A stretch of 64,000 bases of DNA, from assembly GCA_036172665.1 (NCBI GenBank), contig CM069872.1, forward strand, positions 26,850,001 to 26,914,000, written 5' to 3'. Positions 40,801-53,060 of this stretch are shown piece after piece. Both the position numbers and the translations under genes were made by a program. The number at the start of each line of letters is the position of its first letter. The stretch's first letter is position 1. The notes under the pieces were generated by a model. The model was not told where the DNA came from, searched no databases, and worked only from the letters and a program-made list of their open reading frames with translations. Source of the stretch: Prosopocoilus inquinatus. Lineage: Eukaryota > Arthropoda > Insecta > Coleoptera > Lucanidae.

Positions 40801-43800
40801 AAGGATCGATTAGATACCTCACAGGAACAACGCTAATGCGTGTTGTTTCGTTTAAAACTATTTCCAGCTTCTGCTGCGTCCGAGAACGTCGTATCTCACA
40901 TCAGACTTACTGGAGTCCATCCAAACGTCAAATAACATGATAGATAAGTAAGGATCGATTAGATACATCACAGGAACAACGCTAATGCGTGTTGTTTCGT
41001 TTAAAACTATTTCCAGCTTCTGCTGCGTCCGAAAACGTCGTATCTCACATCAGACTTACTGGAGTCCATCCAAACGTCAAATAACATGATAGATAAGTAA
41101 GGATCGATTAGATACATCACAGGAACAACGCTAATGCGTGTTGTTTCGTTTAAAACTATTTCCAGCTTCTGCTGCGTCCGAAAACGTCGTATCTCACATC
41201 AGACTTACTGGAGTCCATGCAAACGGTAAATAACATGTTAGAGAAGTAAGGATCGTTTAGATACATCACAGGAACAACGCTAATACGTGTTGTTTCGTTC
41301 AAAACTATTTCCAGCTTCTACTGCGTCCGAGAACTTTGTATCTCTCATCAGAGGTACTGGAGTCCGTCCAAACGTCAAATAACATGATAGATGTGTAAGG
41401 ATCGATTAGATACATCACAGGAACAACGCTAATAAGTGTTGTTTCGTTTAAAACTATTTCCAGCTTCTGCTGCGTCCGAAAACGTCGCATCTCACATCAG
41501 AGTTACTGGAGTCCATCGAAACGTCAAATAACATGATAGATAAGTAAGGATCGATTAGATACAGCACAGGAACAACGCTAATACGTGTTGTTTCGTTTAA
41601 AACTATTTCTAACTCCTGCTGTGTCCAAAAACTTTGTATCTCACATCAGACTTACTGGAGTCCATTCAAACGTCAAATAACATGTTAGATAAGTAAGGAT
41701 CGTTTAGATACAACACAGGAACAACGCTAATACGTGTTGTTTCGTTCAAAACTATTTCCAGTTTCTGCTGCGTCCGATAACTTTGTATCTCACATCAGAG
41801 TTACTGGAGTCCATGGAAACGCCAAATAACATGATAGATGAGTAAGGATCGATTAGATACAGCACAGGAACAACGCTAATACGTGTTGTTTCGTTTAAAA
41901 CTATTTCTAACTCCTGCTGCGTCCAAAAACTTTGTATCTCACATCAGACTTACTGGAGTCCATTCAAACGTCAAATAACATGTTAGATAAGTAAGGATCG
42001 TTTAGATACATCACAGGAACAACGCTAATACGTGTTGTTTCGTTCAAAACTATTTCCAGCTTCTGCTGCGTCCGATAACATTGTATCTCACATCAGAGTT
42101 ACTGGAGTCCATGGAAACGCCAAATAACATGATAGATGAGTAAGGATCGATTAGATACATCACAGGAACAACGCTAATGCGTGTTGTTTCGTTTAAAACT
42201 ATTTCCAGCTTCTGCTGCGTCCGAGAACTTCGTATCTCACGTCAGGGTTACTGGAGTCCATCCAAACGTCAAGTAACATGATAGATAAGTAAGGATCGAT
42301 TAGATACATCACAGGAACAACGCTAATGCGTGTTGTTTCGTTTAAAACTATTTCCAGCTTCTGCTGCGTCCGAAAATTTCGTTTCTCACATTATAGTTAC
42401 TGGAGTCCATCCAAACGTCAAATAACATGTTAGATAAGTAAGGATCGTTTAGATACATCACAGGAACAACGCTAATACGTGTTGTTTCGTTCAAAACTAT
42501 TTCCAGCTTCTGCTGCGTCCGATAGCTTTGTATCTCACATCAGAGTTACTGGAGTCCGTCCAAACGTCAAATAACATGATAGATGAGTAAGGATCGATTA
42601 GATACATTACAGGAACAACGCTAATATGTGTTGTTTCGTTTAAAACTATTTCCAGCTTCTGCTGCGTCCGAAAACGTCGTATCTCTCATCAGAGTTACTG
42701 GAGTCCGTCCAAACGTCAAATAACAGGATAGATGAGTAAGGATCGATTAGATACATCACAGGAACAACGCTAATACGTGTTGTTTCGTTTAAAACTATTT
42801 CCAGCTTCTGCTGCGTCCGAAAACGTCGTATCTCACATCAGAGTTACTGGAGTCCATCGAAACGTCAAATAACATGATAGATAAGTAAGGATCGATTAGA
42901 TACAGCACAGGAACAACGCTAATACGTGTTGTTTCGTTTAAAACTATTTCTAGCTCTTGCTGCGTCCAAGAACTTTATATCTCACATCAGACTTACTGGA
43001 GTCCATCCAAACGTAAAATAACATGTTAGATAAGTAAGGATCGTTTAGATACATCACAGGAACAACGCTAATACGTGTTGTTTCGTTCAAAACTATTTCC
43101 AGCTTCTGCTGCGTCCGATAGCTTTGTATCTCACATCAGAGTTACTGGAGTCCGTCCAAACGTCAAATAACATGATAGATGAGTAAGGATCGATTAGATA
43201 CATTACAGGAACAACGCTAATATGTGTTGTTTCGTTTAAAACTATTTCCAGCTGCTGCTGCGACCGAAAACGTCGTATCTCACATCAGAGTTACTGGAGT
43301 CCATCGAAACGCCAAATAACATGATAGATGATTAAGGATCGATTAGATACATCACAGGAACAACGTTAATGCGTGTTGTTTCGTTTAAAACTATTTCCAG
43401 CTTCTGCTGCGTCCGAGAACTTCGTATCTCACGTCAGGGTTACTGGAGTCCATCCAAACGTCAAATAACATGACAGATAAGTAAGGATCGATTAGATACA
43501 TCACAGGAACAACGCTAATGCGTGTTGTTTCGTTTAAAACTATTTCCAGCTTCTGCTGCGTCCGAAAATTTCGTATCTCTCATCAGAGTTACTGGAGTCC
43601 GTCCAAACGTCAAATAACAGGATAGATGAGTAAGGATCGATTAGATACAGCACAGGAACAACGCTAATACGTGTTGTTTCGTTTAAAACTATTTCCAGCT
43701 TCTGCTGCGTCCGAAAACGTCGTATCTCACATCAGAGTTACTGGAGTCCATCGAAACGTGAAATAACATGATAGATAAGTAAGGATCGATTAGATACAGC

Positions 43801-46800
43801 ACAGGAACAACGCTAATACGTGTTGTTTCGTTTAAAAGTATTTCTAGCTTCTGCTGCGTCCAAAAACTTTGTATCTCACATCAGACTTACTGGAGTCCAT
43901 TCAAACGTCAAAGAACATGATAGATGAGTAAGGATCGATTAGATACATCACAGGAACAAGGCTAATGCGTGTTGTTTCGTTTAAAACTATTTCCAGCTTC
44001 TGCTGCGTCCGAGAACTTCGTATCTCACGTCAGGGTTACTGGAGTCCATCCAAACGTCAAATAACATGACAGATAAGTAAGGATCGATTAGATACAGCAC
44101 AGGAACAACGCTAATACGTGTTGTTTCGTTTAAAACTATTTCCAGCTTCTGCTGCGTCCGAAAACGTCGTATCTCACATCAGAGTTACTGGAGTCCATCG
44201 AAACGTGAAATAACATGATAGATAAGTAAGGATCGATTAGATACATTACAGGAACAACGCTAATATGTGTTGTTTCGTTTAAAACTATTTCCAGCTTCTC
44301 CTGCGTCCGAAAACGTCGTATCTCACATCAGACTTACTGGAGTCCGTCCAAACGTCAAATAACAGGATAGATGAGTAAGGATCGATTAGATACATCACAG
44401 GAACAACGCTAATACGTGTTGTTTCGTTTAAAACTATTTCCAGCTTCTGCTGCGTCCGAAAACGTCGTATCTCACATCAGAGTTACTGGAGTCCATCGAA
44501 ACGTCAAATAACATGATAGATAAGTAAGGATCGATTAGATACAGCACAGGAACAACGCTAATACGTGTTGTTTCGTTTAAAACTATTTCTAGCTCTTGCT
44601 GCGTCCAAGAACTTTGTATCTCACATCAGACTTACTGGAGTCCATCCAAACGTAAAATAACATGTTAGATAAGTAAGGATCGTTTAGATACATCACAGGA
44701 ACAACGCTAATACGTGTTGTTTCGTTCAAAACTATTTCCAGCTTCTGCTGCGTCCGATAGCTTTGTATCTCACATCAGAGTTACTGGAGTCCGTCCAAAC
44801 GTCAAATAACATGATAGATGAGTAAGGATCGATTAGATACATTACAGGAACAACGCTAATATGTGTTGTTTCGTTTAAAACTATTTCCAGCTGCTGCTGC
44901 GACCGAAAACGTCGTATCTCACATCAGAGTTACTGGAGTCCATCGAAACGCCAAATAACATGATAGATGAGTAAGGATCGATTAGATACATCACAGGAAC
45001 AACGCTAATGCGTGTTGTTTCGTTTAAAACTATTTCCAGCTTCTGCTGCGTCCGAGAACTTCGTATCTCACGTCAGGGTTACTGGAGTCCATCCAAACGT
45101 CAAATAACATGACAGATAAGTAAGGATCGATTAGATACATCACAGGAACAACGCTAATGCGTGTTGTTTCGTTTAAAACTATTTCCAGCTTCTGCTGCGT
45201 CCGAAAATTTCGTATCTCTCATCAGAGTTACTGGAGTCCGTCCAAACGTCAAATAACAGGATAGATGAGTAAGGATCGATTAGATACAGCACAGGAACAA
45301 CGCTAATACGTGTTGTTTCGTTTAAAACTATTTCCAGCTTCTGCTGCGTCCGAAAACGTCGTATCTCACATCAGAGTTACTGGAGTCCATCGAAACGTGA
45401 AATAACATGATAGATAAGTAAGGATCGATTAGATACAGCACAGGAACAACGCTAATACGTGTTGTTTCGTTTAAAGTATTTCTAGCTTCTGCTGCGTCCA
45501 AAAACTTTGTATCTCACATCAGACTTACTGGAGTCCATTCAAACGTCAAATAACATGATAGATGAGTAAGGATCGATTAGATACATCACAGGAACAACGC
45601 TAATGCGTGTTGTTTCGTTTAAAACTATTTCCAGCTTCTGCTGCGTCCGAGAACTTCGTATCTCACGTCAGGGTTACTGGAGTCCATCCAAACGTCAAAT
45701 AACATGACAGATAAGTAAGGATCGATTAGATACAGCACAGGAACAACGCTAATACGTGTTGTTTCGTTTAAAACTATTTCCAGCTTCTGCTGCGTCCGAA
45801 AACGTCGTATCTCACATCAGAGTTACTTACTGGAGTCCATCGAAACGTGAAATAACATGATAGATAAGTAAGGATCGATTAGATACATTACAGGAACAAC
45901 GCTAATATGTGTTGTTTCGTTTAAAACTATTTCCAGCTGCTGCTGCGACCGAAAACGTCGTATCTCACATCAGAGTTACTGGAGTCCATCGAAACGCCAA
46001 ATAACATGATAGATGAGTAAGGATCGATTAGATACATCACAGGAAAAACGCTAATGCGTGTTGTTTCGTTTAAAACTATTTCCAGCTTCTGCTGCGTCCG
46101 AGAACTTCGTATCTCACGTCAGGGTTACTGGAGTCCATCCAAACCTCAAATAACATGACAGATAAGTAAGGATCGATTAGATACATCACAGGAACAACGC
46201 TAATGCGTGTTGTTTCGTTTAAAACTATTTCCAGCTTCTGCTGCGTCCGAAAACGTCGTATCTCACATCAGAGTTACTGGAGTCCATCGAAACGTGAAAT
46301 AACATGATAGATAAGTAAGGATCGATTAGATACATTACAGGAACAACGCTAATATGTGTGGTTTCGTTTAAAACTATTTCCAGCTTCTACTGCGTCCGAG
46401 AACTTTGTATCTCTCATCAGAGGTACTGGAGTCCGTCCAAACGTCAAATAACATGATAGATGAGTAAGGATCGATTAGATACATCACAGGAACAACGCTA
46501 ATAATTGTTGTTTCGTTTAAAACTATTTCCAGCTTCTGCTGCGTCCGAAAACGTCGCATCTCACATCAGAGTTACTGGAGTCCATCGAAACGTCAAATAA
46601 CATGATAGATAAGTAAGGATCGATTAGATACAGCACAGGAACAACGCTAATACGTGTTGTTTCGTTTAAAACTATTTCTAACTCCTGCTGCGTCCAAAAA
46701 CTTTGTATCTCACATCAGACTTACTGGAGTCCATTCAAACGTCAAATAACATGACAGATAAGTAAGGATCGATTAGATATATCACAGGAACAACGCTAAT

Positions 46801-49800
46801 GCGTGTTGTATCGTTTAAAACTATTTCCAGCTTCTGCTGCGTCCGAAAATTTCGTATCTCTCATCAGAGTTACTGGAGTCCGTCCAAACGTCAAATAACA
46901 GGATAGATGAGTAAGGATCGATTAGATACAGCACAGGAACAACGCTAATACGTGTTGTTTCGTTTAAAAGTATTTCTAGCTTCAGCTGCGTCCGAGAACT
47001 TCGTAACTCACATCAAAGTTACTGGAGTCCATCGAAACGCCAAATAACATGATAGATGAGTAAGGATCGATTAGATACCTCACAGGAACAACGCTAATGC
47101 GTGTTGTTTCGTTTAAAACTATTTCCAGCTTCTGCTGCGTCCGAAAATTTCGTTTCTAACATTAGAGTTACTAGAGTCCATCGAAACGTCAAATAACATG
47201 ATAGATGAGTAAGGATCGATTAGACACATCACAGGAACAACGCTAATGCGTGTTGTCTCGTTTAAAACTATTTCCAGCTTCTGCTGCGTCCGAAAACGTC
47301 GTATCTCTCATCAGAGTTACTGGAGTCCGTCCAAACGTCAAATAACAGGATAGATGAGTAAGGATCGATTAGATACATCACAGGAACAACGCTAATACGT
47401 GTTGTTTCGTTTAAAACTATTTCCAGCTTCTGCTGCGTCCGAAAACGTCGTATCTCACATCAGAGTTACTGGAGTCCATCGAAACGTCAAATAACATGAT
47501 AGATAAGTAAGGATCGCTTAGATACAGCATAGGAACAACGCTAATACGTGTTGTTTCGTTTAAAATTATTTCTAGCTCTTGCTGCGTCCAAGAACTTTGT
47601 ATCTCACATCAGACTTACTGGAGTCCATCCAAACGTCAAATAACATGTTAGATAAGTAAGGATCGTTTAGATACATCACAGGAACAACGCTAATACGTGT
47701 TGTTTCGTTCAAAACTATTTCCAGCTTCTGCTGCGTCCGATAGCTTTGTATCTCACATCAGAGTTACTGGAGTCCGTCCAAACGTCAAATAACATGATAG
47801 ATGAGTAAGGATCGATTAGATACATTACAGGAACAACGCTAATATGTGTTGTTTCGTTTAAAACTATTTCCAGCTGCTGCTGCGACCGAAAACGTCGTAT
47901 CTCACATCAGAGTTACTGGAGTCCATCGAAACGCCAAATAACATGATAGATGAGTAAGGATCGATTAGATACATCACAGGAACAACGCTAATGCGTGTTG
48001 TTTCGTTTAAAACTATTTCCAGTTTCTGCTGCGTCCGAGAACTTCGTATCTCACGTCAGGGTTACTGGAGTCCATCCAAACGTCAAATAACATGACAGAT
48101 AAGTAAGGATCGATTAGATACATCACAGGAACAACGCTAATGCGTGTTGTTTCGTTTAAAACTATTTCCAGCTTCTGCTGCGTCCGAAAATTTCGTATCT
48201 CTCATCAGAGTTACTGGAGTCCGTCCAAACGTCAAATAACAGGATAGATGAGTAAGGATCGATTAGATACAGCACAGGAACAACGCTAATACGTGTTGTT
48301 TCGTTTAAAACTATTTCCAGCTTCTGCTGCGTCCGAAAACGTCGTATCTCACATCAGAGTTACTGGAGTCCATCGAAACGTCAAATAACATGATAGATAA
48401 GTAAGGATCGATTAGATACAGCACAGGAACAACGCTAATACGTGTTGTTTCGTTTAAAACTATTTCTAACTCCTGCTGCGTCCAAAAACTTTGTATCTCA
48501 CATCAGACTTACTGGAGTCCATTCAAACGTCAAATAACATGTTAGATAAGTAAGGATCGTTTAGATACATCACAGGAACAACGCTAATACGTGTTGTTTC
48601 GTTCAAAACTATTTCCAGCTTCTGCTGCGTCCGATAACTTTGTATCTCACATCAGAGTTACTGGAGTCCATGGAAACGCCAAATAACATGATAGATGAGT
48701 AAGGATCGATTAGATACATCACAGGAACAACGCTAATGCGTGTTGTTTCGTTTAAAACTATTTCCAGCTTCTGCTGCGTCCGAAAATTTCGTTTCTCACA
48801 TTAGAGTTACTAGAGTCCATCGAAACGTCAAATAACATGATAGATGAGTAAGGATCGATTAGATACATCACAGGAACAACGCTAATGCGTGTTGTCTCGT
48901 TTAAAACTATTTCCAGCTTCTGCTGCGTCCGAAAACGTCGTATCTCTCATCAGAGTTACTGGAGTCCGTCCAAACGTCAAATAACAGGATAGATGAGTAA
49001 GGATCGATTAGATACATCACAGGAACAACGCTAATACGTGTTGTTTCGTTTAAAACTATTTCCAGCTTCTGCTGCGTCCGAAAACGTCGTATCTCACATC
49101 AGAGTTACTGGAGTCCATCGAAACGTCAAATAACATGATAGATAAGTAAGGATCGATTAGATACAGCACAGGAACAACGCTAATACGTGTTGTTTCGTTT
49201 AAAACTATTTCTAGCTCTTGCTGCGTCCAAGAACTTTATATCTCACATCAGACTTACTGGAGTCCATCGAAACGCCAAATAACATGATAGATGAGTAAGG
49301 ATCGATTAGATACATCACAGGAACAACGCTAATACGTGTTGTTTCGTTTAAAACTATTTCCAGCTTCTGCTGCGTCCGAAAACGTCGTATCTCACATCAG
49401 AGTTACTTACTGGAGTCCATCGAAACGTGAAATAACATGATAGATAAGTAAGGATCGATTAGATACATTACAGGAACAACGCTAATATGTGTTGTTTCGT
49501 TTAAAACTATTTCCAGCTGCTGCTGCGTCCGAGAACTTCGTATCTCACGTCAGGGTTACTGGAGTCCATCCAAACCTCAAATAACATGACAGATAAGTAA
49601 GGATCGATTAGATACATCACAGGAACAACGCTAATGCGTGTTGTTTCGTTTAAAACTATTTCCAGCTTCTGCTGCGTCCGAAAACGTCGTATCTCACATC
49701 AGAGTTACTGGAGTCCATCGAAACGTGAAATAACATGATAGATAAGTAAGGATCGATTAGATACATTACAGGAACAACGCTAATATGTGTGGTTTCGTTT

Positions 49801-50720
49801 AAAACTATTTCCAGCTTCTACTGCGTCCGAGAACTTTGTATCTCTCATCAGAGGTACTGGAGTCCGTCCAAACGTCAAATAACATGATAGATGAGTAAGG
49901 ATCGATTAGATACATCACAGGAACAAGGCTAATAATTGTTGTTTCGTTTAAAACTATTTCCAGCTTCTGCTGCGTCCGAAAACGTCGCATCTCACATCAG
50001 AGTTACTGGAGTCCATCGAAACGTCAAATAACATGATAGATAAGTAAGGATCGATTAGATACAGCACAGGAACAACGCTAATACGTGTTGTTTCGTTTAA
50101 AACTATTTCTAACTCCTGCTGCGTCCAAAAACTTTGTATCTCACATCAGACTTACTGGAGTCCATTCAAACGTCAAATAACATGACAGATAAGTAAGGAT
50201 CGATTAGATATATCACAGGAAAAACGCTAATGCGTGTTGTATCGTTTAAAACTATTTCCAGCTTCTGCTGCGTCCGAAAATTTCGTATCTCTCATCAGAG
50301 TTACTGGAGTCCGTCCAAACGTCAAATAACAGGATAGATGAGTAAGGATCGATTAGATACAGCACAGGAACAACGCTAATACGTGTTGTTTCGTTTAAAA
50401 GTATTTCTAGCTTCAGCTGCGTCCGAGAACTTCGTAACTCACATCAGTTACTGGAGTCCATCGAAACGCCAAATAACATGATAGATGAGTAAGGATCGAT
50501 TAGATACCTCACAGGAACAACGCTAATGCGTGTTGTTTCGTTTAAAACTATTTCCAGCTTCTGCTGCGTCCGAAAATTTCGTTTCTAACATTAGAGTTAC
50601 TAGAGTCCATCGAAACGTCAAATAACATGATAGATGAGTAAGGATCGATTAGACACATCACAGGAACAACGCTAATGCGTGTTGTCTCGTTTAAAACTAT
50701 TTCCAGCTTCTGCTGCGTCC
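31800..50720 (+). repeat. Large higher-order unit, copy B (127 monomers, about 18.9 kb)
   Basis: Copy B follows copy A directly and keeps the order of its markers from the ATGCAAACGG start (31832) to the GATTAGACACATC end block (about 50650, matching 31722). It lacks one 1937-bp 13-mer, one 1340-bp 9-mer, three monomers near 36.5 kb and nine monomers near 39.2 kb. It has gained five monomers between 42.5 and 44.3 kb and three near 45.4-45.9 kb. It lost one monomer at a hybrid junction near 49516. Net length is 27 monomers less than copy A. No gene or other element lies within it. Confidence 0.8.
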
Positions 50721-53060
50721 TAAAACGTCGTATCTCTCATCAGAGTTACTGGAGTCCGTCCAAACGTCAAATAACAGGATAGATGAGTAAGGATCGATTA
50801 GATACATCACAGGAACAACGCTAATACGTGTTGTTTCGTTTAAAACTATTTCCAGCTTCTGCTGCGTCCGATAACATTGTATCTCACATCAGAGTTACTG
50901 GAGTCCGTCCAAACGTCAAATAACATGATAGATGAGTAAGGATCGATTAGATACATCACAGGAAAGACGCTAATGCGTGTTGTTTCGTTTAAAACTATTT
51001 CCAGCTTCTGCTGCGTCCGAAAACGTCTTATCTCACATCAGAGCTACTGGAGTCCATCGAAACGCCAAATAACATGATAGATGAGTAAGGATCGATTAGA
51101 TACAGCACAGGAACAACGCTAATACGTGTTGTTTCGTTTAAAAGTATTTCTAGCTTCAGCTGCGTCCGAGAACTTCGTAACTCACATCAAAGTTACTGGA
51201 GTCCATCGAAACGCCAAATAACATGATAGATGAGTAAGGATCGATTAGATACATCACAGGAACAACGCTAATGCGTGTTGTTTCGTTTAAAACTATTTCC
51301 AGCTTCTGCTGCGTCCGAAAACGTCGTATCTCACATCAGACTTACTGGAGTCCATCCAAACGTCAAATAACATGATAGATAAGTAAGGATCGATTAGATA
51401 CATCACAGGAACAACGCTAATGCGTGTTGTTTCGTTTAAAACTATTTCCAGCTTCTGCTGCGTCCGAAAACGTCGTATCTCACATCAGACTTACTGGAGT
51501 CCATGCAAACGGTAAATAACATGTTAGATAAGTAAGGATCGTTTAGATACATCACAGGAACAACGCTAATACGTGTTGTTTCGTTCAAAACTATTTCCAG
51601 CTTCTACTGCGTCCGAGAACTTTGTATCTCTCATCAGAGGTACTGGAGTCCGTCCAAACGTCAAATAACATGATAGATGAGTAAGGATCGATTAGATACA
51701 TCACAGGAACAACGCTAATAAGTGTTGTTTCGTTTAAAACTATTTCCAGCTTCTGCTGCGTCCGAAAACGTCGCATCTCACATCAGAGTTACTGGAGTCC
51801 ATCGAAACGTCAAATAACATGATAGATAAGTAAGGATCGATTAGATACAGCACAGGAACAACGCTAATACGTGTTGTTTCGTTTAAAACTATTTCTAACT
51901 CCTGCTGCGTCCAAAAACTTTGTATCTTACATCAGACTTACTGGAGTCCATTCAAACGTCAAATAACATGTTAGATAAGTAAGGATCGTTTAGATACATC
52001 ACAGGAACAACGCTAATACGTGTTGTTTCGTTCAAAACTATTTCCAGCTTCTGCTGCGTCCGATAACTTTGTATCTCACATCAGAGTTACTGGAGTCCAT
52101 GGAAACGCCAAATAACATGATAGATGAGTAAGGATCGATTAGATACATCACAGGAACAACGCTAATGCGTGTTGTTTCGTTTAAAACTATTTCCAGCTTC
52201 TGCTGCGTCCGAGAACTTCGTATCTCACGTCAGGGTTACTGGAGTCCATCCAAACGTCAAATAACATGATAGATAAGTAAGGATCGATTAGATACATCAC
52301 AGGAACAACGCTAATGCGTGTTGTTTCGTTTAAAACTATTTCCAGCTTCTGCTGCGTCCGAAAATTTCGTTTCTCACATTAGAGTTACTGGAGTCCATCG
52401 AAACGTCAAATAACAGGATAGATGAGTAAGGATCGATTAGATACATCACAGGAACAACGCTAATACGTGTTGTTTCGTTTAAAACTATTTCCAGCTTCTG
52501 CTGCGTCCGATAACGTCGTATCTCACATCAGAGTTACTGGAGTCCATCGAAACGTCAAATAACATGATAGATAAGTAAGGATCGATTAAATACAGCACAG
52601 GAACAACGCTAATACGTGTTGTTTCGTTTAAAACTATTTCTAGCTCTTGCTGCGTCCAAGAACTTTGTATCTCACATCAGACTTACTGGAGTCCATCCAA
52701 ACGTCAAATAACATGTTAGATAAGTAAGGATCGTTTAGATACCTCACAGGAACAACGCTAATACGTGTTGTTTCGTTCAAAACTATTTCCAGCTTCTGCT
52801 GCGTCCGATAACTTTGTATCTCACATCAGAGTTACTGGAGTCCGTCCAAACGTCAAATAACATGATAGATGAGTAAGGATCGATTAGATACATTACAGGA
52901 ACAACGCTAATATGTGTTGTTTAGTTTAAAACTATTTCCAGCTGCTGCTGCGACCGAAAACGTCGTATCTCACATCAGAGTTACTGGAGTCCATCGAAAC
53001 GCCAAATAACATGATAGATGAGTAAGGATCGATTAGATACATCACAGGAACAACGCTAAT
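49935..53060 (+). repeat. 21-monomer (3127 bp) tandem unit, first copy
   Basis: Bases of about 49935-52698 recur at about 53062-55825, shifted 3127 bp (21 x 149 minus 2). The missing 2 bp is a shared deletion in ACATCAGTTACTGG, at about 50446 and 53573, where related monomers have ACATCAAAGTTACTGG. The segment 52698-53060 is not repeated in the second copy, which instead passes to the start of the next 61-mer at about 55825. It contains a recombinant monomer pair joining TTTAGTTTAAAAC (52921) to AATAATTGTTG (53059). Confidence 0.85.
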
